From the NCBI GenBank assembly GCA_933228895.1, contig OW121848.1, positions 82,541,470 through 82,605,469 on the forward strand: 64,000 nt of DNA, read 5' to 3'. The translations under genes and the position numbers were made by a program. The stretch comes from Platycnemis pennipes. Taxonomy: Eukaryota; Arthropoda; Insecta; Odonata; Platycnemididae. The notes below the pieces were generated by a model. It was not told the origin of the DNA, made no database searches, and saw only the letters and a program-made list of their open reading frames with translations. Below, in pieces: positions 48,986 through 60,511 of the stretch (the first letter of the stretch is position 1; every line of letters begins with the position of its first letter).

Positions 48986-51900
48986 ATGTCAAGAAAGAAA
49001 GTGGGGCAACCTCAGCTGATATTAGAATCGATACGGAGAGCATTGTCAAACCAATCTTACTTTTGACGACGATGATTATGATCAGGAGAAATTCATCTTT
49101 GTCTAATTTGTTTTCTGTTATAACGAAAACCCAGTTTTTACATCTATCTTGGTCTAATTTATCTTGAATAAATTTTCGGTCTAACTCCATAAATTATCGA
49201 AACCATTGTTTCACCCGTTCGTGTTATTGGTGATTAGCGTTGTCATTCTTGCTGATGGCCGAGGTTTTCAAGGGAAAAAGAGGAGACAGCAGTAAATAAA
49301 AATCGATGTGTAACTTACGCTAGGCTTGTCTAACATTCATCTTTCTAATGTACTGCGGCCACTCATAAATAACGTGTGACTCGGTGAATATTTGAGCTGA
49401 CCAATGTTGTCAAGTCATTTTTTACGTGCTCCAGTCCGTCGAGTGCTGTCTTTCTCTCATGTTTTCGTTCTTTTTTGATGTGTTCTTTTTTATGTTTCGG
49501 CCATGCATTTGCCGTTGCGTTCACACGGAAAATTTACTGAATGAAAATTTCGTTTTTCGCCTGTCACCGCCTCATTTCCAGCCACTTGACTTGCTTCCAA
49601 ACTTGTAAAATCCTCCCCAAAGGCTTAAACAGTAGATATTCGATAGATAAGGCTCACGCTCTTTTTGTACTCATTAATCGAGCTATCGGTCGTCGACTCC
49701 TGAAAGATGTGTTCGTCGTTCCGAAATCAACGGCGCTGGTGAACGCGGAAGATAGGAAAGTGGATTCACTTTCGTTCTCACAGAAGATTAAAAATAGATC
49801 CGTTGCTTTGATCTTTAACTTGGATATTTTTTTAATTAATTAATGGCTTTTTCCTGTGCAGTTTTAGAACTATTCCATGTTCTTCAAATTATTCATATTG
49901 GTAGGTTTCGCATCGATTTTTTCGCCCTAAAAGGCGAAATGTTAGAATCAGGAATTGAGAGTAAAGCCAACCGGTAGTATGAATGATTATTATTAAAGAA
50001 ATGACGATAGAAATTATTGCAAGATATCGTAAAAGGGTAATTTTCAAGTATCCCCTGAGTTTTAGTCTAATTTTTTTGCGTAGTTAATTCAGTGAGTGTC
50101 AGATTTATGGCGGTAATTTTTCTGCTGCTAATAGCATAACTTTTGTCTTTCTTTCAATGATAATAGGAAATGATTAATACCATAATTAAGTTTCATGTTC
50201 TTCAAGAGAGTAATGTGCATTTTGGCGGAGATGCATGGACTGACTCTTACATCAACTTCTCTTCTTCACATCGTCTTCAGTCCCAGCTTGTGCTTTATCC
50301 CGCAACCCTTGGAGCGACTTCGATTGAGTCCTGTATGGCATTCCCTGAGTTAGTTATTTCAGCTCTCCGATGCTGTTTGGTTACGGTACTATACCTTACC
50401 AGTTCCGTGTTCCAGGACCCCATTCTCTTGCAAATTGATGAAATGATTCGTTGACAACGGTGGATAAGGCGTGAATCTCCCGGGCTCAAAAGAGTACTCT
50501 GACACTTTGCTCTTGGGTGGAAACCTCCCAGCACCCCTATGCTTCGTCCATTTTGCTGCATTTCCGCGTCACTCGCCGACTTTCGCCACACTATCGGGCG
50601 TTAATCGTCTCCTCCTACAGAAGCGTTAGTTTTCACGCGAGGGCGACTCAATGGGGTGAAAATTTGTCGTTTTGTGGAGATGGGAGTCGCTGGAAAGGGA
50701 GAGCTTAGAATGAAAATGGTCACGGACGATCAGCTCGAGAATGTATCATCACACTACTCTTTATCAGGTGGCGTGCATGTGTATATTTTTCCGCCGGTCG
50801 ATTCGACTGCTTTTAGGTCTCGGTTCGGTCTAGGGGGACTTCAACCATTCCCCCTCCTCCCCCTCCCTCCCGTTCCCCTTCCAGCCTCCACCTCCTCTCT
50901 CCCCCCACCCCCCACTCTTCTACGGGTGGGATCGCGGTGGAGAGTAAATAAAATGCCGATTCCAAGTGGACGGGCGACAAGCGTCCCGAGACCCAACCGG
51001 CGTGCATGACTTTTTTCACCTTTCCGCGGACGCCGCTGCTCCCTAGAGACCACCGGGTCGATGTTTTCGCTGCGCGTGAAGCGTACTGCCGGAGAGAGGG
51101 CAGACCATTCGTCAGAGGTGGGCGGGGAAGTCGAGGGGGTAAAGGTGTTAGAGTCGGTAAATAGGAGTTGGGTCGGGAGAGAGGAGGGATGTACAGCCAA
51201 CAAACCCACGCCTCCTGCGCTCGCCTCACTCTCGATCTTCCCTTCAGTTAAAACTATTTTAAGGACGCCTGCGTACTACGCTAGATTTGAGAAGAAAAAC
51301 AAGATAGGGGAGAGAATGACTGTCATAGCGATGGATTTAAAATGGCATTTTTGCCGGCGTGCCATAAGAGAACATATGGTAGGCTTAATAGACAATTTAG
51401 TATAGAATAGCTTGGTGACATATTGTTATAGACTGCTATTCATTAATTATGTTTTAGAATGACAAACTCATGGGAAATATATATTCATATATTTAAATAA
51501 ATATCGATGTAATCAGTAATCACTTCCTTACTACGTAAATACTCACCATTTAGTTGAACGTGACTCTTAATTTAAAAATGTTTCCATGAAATAGAAGCAT
51601 TGTACCTCTCAGTTGTATGCAGGTATTGCATCTTTCATCCCCTGTCACACACCCTTGCGATGGCTCGCGGGTTATTACGCAATTTTTTTTTTTACTTTTC
51701 TAAACGTTCACACAAAAAAGGGACGGGAGAAGTAGTCAAGACGTCATTTCCCTCGCACTTTGCTCTATAATAATAACAGTGAGATGCCCGCCCCTTCCCT
51801 TCTCCTCTTCCAGATCCCTTTGGGTGTTCGCTTATACCGAAGACGGAAGCGGAAGGGCGGTTGGTTGGTTGGGTGTCCCAGGAGAGAGTGGTTGGGGCGT

Positions 51901-53179
51901 GGAGGGGTTTTAGCGGCGGGGTTGGTGCGAGAGAGAAGGGGGCGGTGAAGGGCGGGAGGGCTTAAGGGGTGCCGAGGAAATAGTGGCGACGTCTTTTTAA
52001 GCGTGGGCCGCGGGAGGAGGATGGGAGAAAACAAAAGGCGCGAGATAAGCGGTCAAAGACCCCGCTCTCCCCCTCTTCCCCACCCAACGTCCCTTCCACC
52101 TCCCTCTCCCCATTCCCCCACCCCAGCCCCGCCTCACCCCCGTCGCCCCGTCACGATAAAAGGAGTGAAAATGACAAATGTCGGTGCATGATCCGGTGCT
52201 GTGGTTTTATGCGTGAGTCGCTGCACGCGTGAGAAATTGTAGCGAGCAACGCGGAAGCGACGCCGAAATTTGCGTTTTTTCGCTCCGCGGTCGGCGCTCA
52301 ATTCGGCAGTTCGATTGAATCCTCGTGTTTTCATTCCCAATATTTTCCGGAATTTTTCTCTTCACGAGCGAATCCGATGTCGGGGAAGGGCGCTGAAGGT
52401 TGCGTTTACTTCCGTGGTTGAAAATTTGTCACCGCGTCCATTCCCCTCTCCTTACTTCCGCTTTGTTTTTGATGAGGACTTTCGTGATTTTTCAGGCCCT
52501 GCGTGAAGCAGAATAAAACAAGCCATTCGAGGACTTGTTAATTATAATCAGAAGATTAATAAACATCGTGACCTCCGCTCATAAAACACTCCTGAGTTCA
52601 ACGCTACTGGCCATAGTGAGTGTGAAGACCGTTCATTTGCTTCTGCAACTTGGTCTATAAATAGTTTTCACTCAAGTCTTTTTAGGCTCAATTAATGAAT
52701 TTTCTTTGTAGTGGAAAGACGAGATACGGTAGACATTTTGTTCAGGAGGTCCTTAAGAATTTTCGAGATAAAAATGGATGTATTGATTTTTTCTTTGGCT
52801 GATGTGTCCCGTTAATCAGCATGCTTATCTTGCCTGCCGATCTGATTTCTGATTATTTTGGGATACTCAACGACCCTATGGTATTTCCGTATTGTATGGA
52901 CGATAAATCTTTCACAGAGCACTGAGTTTGTTTGCCATGCATCGCAGTTCTTATCGCAAGTAATCGTATTGTTTACATCGTTCGAATGCATTTGTCCTAC
53001 TTAACGCGTATGGGGGAAATTCATTTCTTTCTTACGATAAATTAACCATGAGTTGCTCATTGTATTAATGGTGCGTTTTGCCTGTGTGTTTGTTGCTCCG
53101 ATTTGAAATATCAATTTTAGGAAATGTTTGATTCGGCTTTTTCTAGGAAAATGTCAGTAAGCCTTTTTAACTTCTGAAC
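48986..53179. other. Presumed intron up to Transib
   Basis: Holds one family C copy and a GA-to-CT composition switch at 51840-52145. Nothing coding is recognised. Confidence 0.5.
51513..51681 (+). repeat. Family C repeat
   Basis: TTACTACGTAAATACTCACC, CCCCTGTCACACACCC and GATGGCTCGCGGGTTATTAC align in order with 60270-60511. It ends in a T-rich run. Confidence 0.6.
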
Positions 53180-53184
53180 CGGCG
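53180..53184. repeat. Transib target-site duplication, left copy
   Basis: CGGCG directly abuts the left heptamer. Confidence 0.93.
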
Positions 53185-53221
53185 CACAGTGGGCTGAAAT
53201 CGAAAAATTTTGGCCAAAACC
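53185..53221 (+). repeat. Transib left terminal inverted repeat
   Basis: About 37 bp beginning with heptamer CACAGTG and closing with GGCCAAAACC. It matches the right end at 35 of 37 positions, differing only at repeat positions 22 and 24. This end lies downstream of the transposase stop codon. Confidence 0.93.
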
Positions 53222-53616
53222 CTCTGCAACCTTATCCATTTGCAAATGTTGGCAATATTTTAAGGATTATTTATGTTTTAGACGTCATGAAACGTATTTA
53301 GGTAGATTTGGAGCATAATGTCAAAAACAAAGGCAATAAGAGGCAAAAATGTAACTATATATGTGCAGGTTGCATATATCCAGGGGCTCGCTAAAATTTT
53401 ACGTTCGTGATAATGGCGGAAAGAAAAAGTATTTTAGATTTATAGAAACATTTACTTTCAAAATCTGGTGAAAATAATTTTGTTGCGTTTTTGAAAGTGT
53501 TTCAAGGTCTTAAAACATGAAATTCTGACAGATAATAAAATTAATCGAAGAGGTCTAATAAAAGAGAAAACTTAATAGCTTAAGAGGCTTATATTGCTGA
53601 TCTCTCCAATGCCTTC

Positions 53617-56429
53617 TCAGTACCCTTCTTCATTGGAATCAAAATCTTCTGAGTAAGACATTTCTTCATCTCCTTCACTCCTATGCTCAAGCAAGAGAAG
53701 ATGTTTTACTTCCTCTGGTATGTTCCTGGTCACCTTACGAGGGACTCCCGCAGAACAGGAAATAAGGGGATCTGACGTTAGGAGCAGTCTATGAAAGAGG
53801 TCATGATTCGTGGTCAGCCTAGACATTTTCCTCGTATGGTGTTCCCGATATCTTCTGATATCCTTATGTCGTGCCTCCAAGGCCTCTTCAGAGAGCTGAC
53901 CAATCGGGAGAATTGCGTGCTTCACGATGTCTGCTCCATGAATGAGCACTTTATGGACAGTTGGTGGCATGTAATACCACGGATATAATTTCACATATAA
54001 TTTAGCTGTATCACGGCAATACTTTGAGAATACCTCATCGTTTATTTTGAGCCCACTTGAAATAGCTCTCAAAATAATTGCGAAGCGGGTAATGAGTTCC
54101 TCAGCAATCCCTGTAACAGATATAATTGCGATAGGTGACTCACAGTTTTACATGGTGAAACATGAAATCACTATATAAAAATAAAAAAATACCTCCAGTT
54201 ACTGCATTTGGTTAAAATGAGTATTAATTGAATGCTTTAATTTACACGTGATATTAATAGACGACTCACGGTTTTATACGGTAAAAGTAATGGAATCACT
54301 GAATAATTACAAAAATATATCCTCAGCTCATGCAAATAATACCAAAGCTAAGGCTCTCTTTTTTAAGGAAAATACCTTTTGATCTCAAGCTTTGCATGGA
54401 TTTTTTTAAAGGAAAAAGTGGGCGCATGGCAAATCTCTGACATAATATTTCTATGAACTATTATACTGATTAATTACCAGAAATTTCCGCGGACAGCTCT
54501 GGGTTAGCGAAATAGCGTCTTGCTGTGTTTCCGTCATTTGTAGTTCCACATCCTGTCTTAGGCAAGTCCACAACTAGGCCCATTCTGGAAAGGAAGGCAT
54601 ATTGCACGGCCTTTTTCCTCTTTTCCATTGATAGTTTGCTTCCATCTACGGACTTCACCTGTCATTAAACAAGCATAAATTTTAGTGAGGAGTTCTGGCT
54701 TTTCATTTCTTCACACAGCGAATTATAAAAAGATATTATATAGCACTTACCTTCCACTTTTTTATGTCTAAGCGGTAAGATATATGAAGAAGACACTCAA
54801 AAAACCTTATGTAGCAGTGAAGTATAGATAAACCAAATGAATATTTTGATTCATCGACGTTTATTTTCCTCATCCTCTTTATATTATTCATCTCTGAAAT
54901 TTTTGCGCCGCAGATGTAGCATTTCATGTAGCTGGATTCATTCAAAGCACTGCACACCTGTAAAACACAACCGTAAAGTGTAATTTTTCCATGATTACGG
55001 TACAAAACATTTATCTGGAAGATAAATAGAAAGAAAATCTATAGAAAGCACTTACCTTTCCGTCAATCATAGTGAGTACTAATTCGAATTTCATTAAAAT
55101 GCTGCCAATATTTATGCATTGAAGATTCTTTATTTGTTCTTTTATGTTCCTCTCTTCAGCTAATGAAATCTCTTTTGTTTCCTGGATCCACTGAATCCTT
55201 ATAGGCCTGCAAAATCTAGTGGATGACGGGCGAGGATTTGACCATATGGGTTCACCTATTTTAAAAAGAAGGGCATGTTAGTAACAGCTATTATTTTCAA
55301 TATTCGGTCGAAAATGTCCAATTTTTGTTTACCTGATGCTGAGTCCAACAGTTGAAGTGGCACGAGAGAGGTAGCCAATAGGCTGTCATCTTTCAGATGC
55401 GATTTCTCCCACATTTGTTTATAAATAAAATGGCCAGAGCTTCCATCGAAACCCCATTTGCATATTAATGTACATGTCTTACTGGTACAGTTCTTGCCAG
55501 ACAGTGCGACGCAAGACAGAATCCTTGCGGCGGTATGATTAAGCAGCGACTGTAAATCAACTTCACACTTATCCTCTGCAATTGTTACTCCTCCAGGGTA
55601 AGCTACCCTTTTGGCTGCTCTAACCCTCTCATAATTTGGATAAATATTATGGCCATGGCTTTTTGCTGTTTCTCGAATGAGCAGGTATTGATTCTTTGTG
55701 AAATGCCCAGTTACAATAAGGGAAACAGCTTCCTCTTCCGATAGCTCCCTTTGTGGTGCAACTCTTGCCTTCCATTTGGAAAGCATTCGCTTTCCTCTTG
55801 TTGGCGTTGTAGTTGTCACTTCTTTAAAAATCTTTGCTGCAGCATTGTCTCCAGCAGAGCGTAGTTTCATAGAAGTTGCAGCACTTAACGCCTCAAGCGA
55901 TGTGGTACTTCTCAACTGCTCTACTTTCCTTCGCTTGGACCTATCACTCGCGCTATCAAAATGTGTTTTTGGCCTTCCACTTGGAGTAGTTTTAGACAAG
56001 CCTAAAATGCGGGTAAATTGAGAAAAAATAAGAACAGTAACCAAGGAAAACAAAGAATAAAATATTAAGTTAGCCATTCCCCTCGGCTAATTGTTCCCCA
56101 TAATTATAGTACTCACCTGAGGCAGATGCACTAGGGAGATATTCAAGCACGGCGGGGGCAAGTTTTATCTCCTGGTTCAACCACTCACTATGTCTCTGCC
56201 GAAATCTAATGTCTGTTCTAGAACACTGATCCCACTTCCGAAAATATTGATGAAAAAATTCTTTTTGAATGAAAGCCGCAAGCAAAGATTTCATTGTTTC
56301 GTCTCCTTTCAAGTTGAGTTTTTTGTATAAAAACTCTAAAACTGATGACTTCTTCTGGTCCATTGACTCTCCTTTTCTCCCCAACAGCACATCATGTAAA
56401 TCTTGGCGGGTCACTTTCCTTAAATCCAT
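53617..56429 (-). CDS. Transib transposase, RAG1-like, six exons, 687 aa
   Basis: The enzyme would cut next to the element's heptamer ends and join them to target DNA, as RAG1 does in V(D)J recombination. Exons on the minus strand are 56429-56117, 56001-55333, 55255-55056, 54957-54751, 54658-54478 and 54110-53617. All five introns (115, 77, 98, 92 and 367 nt) are GT-AG, and the exons sum to 2064 nt, exactly 688 codons with the stop. The presumed DDE triad is D290 (in KWGFDGSSG), D392 (in MIDGK, the RAG1 D708 position) and E602 (in LEARHKD, the E962 position). The zinc pairs are C407/C410 (CYIC) and H576/H581 (HKVLIH), matching the RAG1 CxxC and HKTLAH pairs. The conserved NDGNTARRYF block is in exon 5, and the tail after about residue 665 is acidic. 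The length is usual for the family. I chose the ATG at 56429 because the frame upstream opens only with a non-ATG codon; an extra 5' exon is possible. Confidence 0.92.
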
Positions 56430-57412
56430 AGCTGGGGAATAACTCAACGTTCTTCGACACTTCGACACACATCAACGAATGCTGAAGGGAGACTGATATC
56501 CGGCACTCAGCCACAGATTTACGGGAAAATTCGAGCCAATAGCAGAGAGGCAGAATTTTTGGAAAACCCAATTCGTAGAGTTGTAGCAGATGTTCTTTGC
56601 ACGTGTTATAACTAAGAAAACAAATATGAGTGAGTGGAGTAGCCGCCATAGGCAAAGGGTTCATGGGGTGCCCGAGTACCGTTAGGTTTATTGCTACCCG
56701 AGTGTCACGCGGCATGGACTTATGCTCCTGGGATTATAGCAATGTGCTAAAACGTTTGGGCAGGGTTTATCTCATAATGGCCATGGAAAGAAGGGCTAGG
56801 AAACAAAAGGTGCATGAGCGCTGGGTAAATTCCGGGTTCTCAAACAGTAACGGAAATATCCCGATTTTCCTACCTAGTGCGTCACGCCAAGGGTACACGG
56901 GAGCCACTCCACTTCGTTTTGCGTTATCGAAGAAAAAAAGAAAGGGGGCAAATAGGGGCAAGATTTTTCTTTTCGATCAAATAAAATAGACTTCAACCTA
57001 GCTGCTGGTGTAAATATCTCAGGATCGGCAAAGAGCGGTAAGTACTTTTATCACTGCACTATGTAAAAATTTAGCGAAAAAATGTAAAATATTAAATAAA
57101 ATATACAATCTTTAAATTTAGGTGATTTGCCGAATAATATAGCTCATTATATTCTAAAAGGATGGTACTAATATAAAATGTCTTTGAAAAGATTCAATTT
57201 TGCACTGTATTCTATCAAAAATAGAACAAACTTGGAATTATTTTGGTAAAATCGCAACTTCCAAGTTTCACGCATTTTTCTTCATTTTTGACAAGCTGTA
57301 AAAATATAATAAACAGTGATAAAAAAATAAGACCTTCAGTTTTAAATAACGTGAACCTTCTAAAACATGGATAGGTCATTCCCGGCTCGAAATAAAAAAA
57401 GTCGAATTTTGA

Positions 57413-57449
57413 GGTTTTGGCCAAATTGTTTCGATTTCAGCCCACTGTG
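57413..57449 (-). repeat. Transib right terminal inverted repeat
   Basis: Mirror copy of the left end, read on the minus strand from 57449. It carries the same CACAGTG heptamer and the same GGCCAAAACC block 28-37 bases in. It lies upstream of the transposase gene and may carry its promoter. Confidence 0.93.
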
Positions 57450-57454
57450 CGGCG
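57450..57454. repeat. Transib target-site duplication, right copy
   Basis: CGGCG directly abuts the right heptamer and is identical to the left copy. Confidence 0.93.
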
Positions 57455-58610
57455 TGATTGGCCTCGACGAATGCACTGCTAACATTTCACCAGTTGCAAG
57501 TGCGCATTTTACAGCGTTGTAGGTTGGTCATTTTGTTGTTAAAATTAAAAACATCGTGGTTGTCGATAAATTGCAATAATCGACCTGTCTGTAAATAATG
57601 CGTCGCGTTTTTGCCTTCTCCCTTGTCGGATCGAAACAGCTCTCCTTGGTTGATATTTTTTATTATTTGAGGAAGAAAAAAAACGAGTCTTCGAGAAGAA
57701 TAGCGCTCACTGCTCAACAAGCCTATTTCACGCATTAAAACCCCGCGATCCCTCATCTCACCACCGTTCCTAACCGTCCAACTCCCCTCTCTCTCTTATC
57801 GAGTCCTTTGTCCTGTCCAGTAATCGTCAGCCCTCGTAGCCCTCGTAGTGTTTCGTTGATGGCCGGAATATCATTTTCCCGGACAACCCTGTCGTTGTTT
57901 TAGACTAAACAGAACAGGTGGTGTTCAAGTAATTATAACCTCTTTATTTTTTATAGATGGCCACTTTTCTCCCTTCCGTCCCACCCGAATCCTTATTGAA
58001 TGAACACAAACATCCACCGCACTGCTCACACGGCCAATGATGAAATCTCCCTCCCTTGTCCCCCCCATCGCATTTTTTTTCCTCCGATGAGCTGCAAACC
58101 TCCTCAAAACGCGCCCCATTACAAAAGCCCTCAAAATCCTTTCGGAATTGGAGTTTATTCTGCGGAATTACCAGCCTTTTATTATGCCCCGTGTCTCTTT
58201 TTAGAATCATCCAGCGCTTGGGCGTTTAGAATCTGGCTATGGATGATCATTCCCTTAATTGCATGCAACTTTTAATCACAAAATAAAATTAAAGGTTATG
58301 TTTATGCAACTATAAAAGCTTGATGTCTCTTTATCGCTAGTGAGATCGTCTGTATACGTTAGAGTCGGTGTTACGTCCCGTTCTAATTTATTTGAGTGGA
58401 AAACATTGGATGCATTGATATTTCACTCCATTAGACTTTCGGGATATCGAATCCGATATCTTCATTTCTCCATTCCGTTGATCTGCGCGAGACTATAAGT
58501 TTAAAAAAATGAAGGCTTGTAGGTAGGGGCATACTCACAGGTACGAGCCAGTTAATCATTAAAAAATATGTCACAGACGGGATTCCAAACAAGGCCCTAT
58601 ATAAATCGTT

Positions 58611-58937
58611 CTAATGTTGCATTGTAACCTTATGTTTTCGCGGCCCTCTGTCTTTACGGATTTTCCTGTTATATTGTAAATTGCGATCCGTTGCACGTTC
58701 TCTCAAACGCAAAGAGCGTTCTGCGGTGACCTCCTCATATGATCCTGATGATGAATCCATGGATATTGCTGATTCCTTTATTGTCTCTCGCTTGTATAAG
58801 ACTATGTCTTCTGTCTCGTGAATGCCAGAATAGTGTGACCTCTCACCTTGCCCATTTGTTTGTAAGTAGTAATAAACTTCTGGAATAGCTGAGCGTAACC
58901 GGAGAGTTTCAGTCAAGAATCCCTTGCTGCTGGCCAT
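58611..58937 (-). other. Unassigned 108-codon ORF, protein-like composition
   Basis: I do not recognise it. Unlike most ORFs here it is not low complexity. It begins MASSKGFLTETLRLRS, has a Ser/Glu-rich middle and a basic C-terminus (RKIRKDRGPRKHK). It begins with an ATG and ends in TAG. An internal GGTGAG could act as a splice donor. It may be a transposon fragment, an exon of an unknown gene, or chance. Confidence 0.2.
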
Positions 58938-59559
58938 TGATTAAATACTTAGGGAGTATTTTGATGGATATTTCTCTCCTTGTCCTATGGCGAACCTACG
59001 TTTTACTACCAAAACTCTTGTCGAATATCGATGAACTAACTGTTATTGGTCTGAGGAGGAATGCTCGTAAAGATTTTTTTTTAATACAGGTTTTTAATAC
59101 AGAAAATGATGCCCTTTAACCGCTGGGGTCTTTATTTTAATTTTTCACCCTCCGAATTTCGTTATTAGTTTTCTCACTCAAGGTGCGTGATTCTTTTTCC
59201 CTCTGGAAGTCTTGCTATAAAAAAATTCAATTTTTCATCAAAATGCAAACTGTTGGAGAGTGAAGTGAAACTATTTCTTAGCGTTGCGTAAACTGGAATG
59301 ATTTATTTGCGGGAACCGGTTCTCATATTTTGCGGAACAGGAAAAAAATGCAATACCGTGCCGCAGCGACTCGCATTTTTCTCCACCCTCGAGTTTATAT
59401 TCCTCCCCTTAATTTCTCCGCGAGCCACGCCTCGGGGATCCGCGAGAGAGGTGGAGTGACAGGTTCTCCCGCGGGCATCCGGACGCCCTCCCCCGTGTCC
59501 CGTCGAGCCGTGAGCGATTCGTGAGTTTCAGTGACGAATCTTGCCGCCTTCACGGACTC

Positions 59560-59860
59560 ACCCCCAGCCAGCCTGCTCCCCAGCAGCGAAAACCCCCCTA
59601 TAATCCCAGGGCACCCTCATCCTTCCCTCTCTCTCTTCCTCTCTCTTTCATCCCGGCTCACCATCACCCTCCTCTCTCCCTTCCCACTTTCCCCCTTCTC
59701 TCTGCTTCTATCCTCCTTCTCCCTTCCCCCCACCCACCCCTGCGACCCAACATCCACCAACGTTTTTCATTCTCCTCTCCCCTTTTGTTTCCTCCTTTCA
59801 CTTTCCCTCGCCCTCCGCCTCCCTCTCGTCTCACCCTCTCACGTCAAGAGGGCGCTGTGC
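59560..59860 (+). repeat. Polypyrimidine-rich block
   Basis: CT/C-rich with scattered CpG, followed by a GA-rich stretch at 59870-59935 and a (CT)n run at about 59969-59984. Confidence 0.7.
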
Positions 59861-60269
59861 AGTATGCAGAGGAGAAAACTGAAATGGGGGTGCGGAGGTT
59901 GGGGGGAGGGAGGGGGAGGTGGGAAACGTTTCGGGAGTCATTAGCAAATTGCGTCACGCTAGTTTTATTCTCTCTCTCTCTCTCTTCCTCCTCCTCGCTT
60001 ATTCCTACGCTCCATTTTGATTCCTTTCTTCCCGCAGCACTCGTTCGAGGAATTAACGTCATGCCCCTGTCCAGCCCTGTTGCGAAAACACGCATTAAAT
60101 ATCGAGAAAATAATAGGCAGCATAGTGAAGAGATAGGTGGGTGAAAAATAATCTGTTGTGTCGTTGCGTTGTTGAGTCGTACGTTTTACATAAAGTATGT
60201 TTAATGAACTAACCCACACATGCTAGGGAGTATACTGATAATTGTGTTGAGAGAAAAGCCTTTATAACC

Positions 60270-60511
60270 AATTATCACTTAATTACTATGTAGATACTAA
60301 CCATCTAGTCGCACGTGAACCTTATATCTAGCATATCTCCATGAAGCTCTTAGTTACATGTAAGTAGTACATGTTAGGTGATCTTCACCCCCTGCCACAC
60401 ACCCTACATCTTCATCTACACAATACCCTGCAAGCCACACAAAGGTGAATGAATTCACACCAAACATGCATTACCCTAGCGGTGGCTCGCGGCGTATTAC
60501 GTAGATGTAGA
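60270..60511. repeat. Family C repeat with internal foldback
   Basis: It begins TTACTATGTAGATACTAACC and runs to CCCCCTGCCACACACC. Then comes an inverted piece (ACATCTTCATCTACACAATA...CAAGCCAC, about 60405-60437) that pairs with GTGGCTCGCGGCGTATTACG...TGTAGAT (about 60482-60511) at roughly 80%. The first part is shared with 51513-51681. Confidence 0.65.

Larger units (their letters stand above)
53185..57449 (-). mobile_element. Complete Transib DNA transposon
   Basis: This is a 4265-bp cut-and-paste element of the Transib superfamily, the group from which the RAG1 core is thought to derive. The ends are inverted repeats starting CACAGTGGGCTGAAATCG at 53185 (plus) and at 57449 (minus). The insertion is flanked on both sides by CGGCG (53180-53184 and 57450-57454), matching the GC-rich 5-bp target duplications known for Transib. 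Inside, one minus-strand gene encodes an intact transposase. Non-coding DNA inside the element is about 1.0 kb upstream of the start codon and about 430 bp downstream of the stop. The element is oriented opposite to HR3. No stop, frameshift or nested insertion was seen in it. It may be autonomous; activity is an inference. Confidence 0.95.

Noticed and set aside
55698..56021. Plus-strand frame opposite transposase exon 2
   Set aside because: Antisense shadow of the coding exon.
56630..56989. Plus-strand 119-codon frame inside Transib
   Set aside because: It lies in the element's 5' non-coding part on the strand opposite the transposase. No family resemblance.
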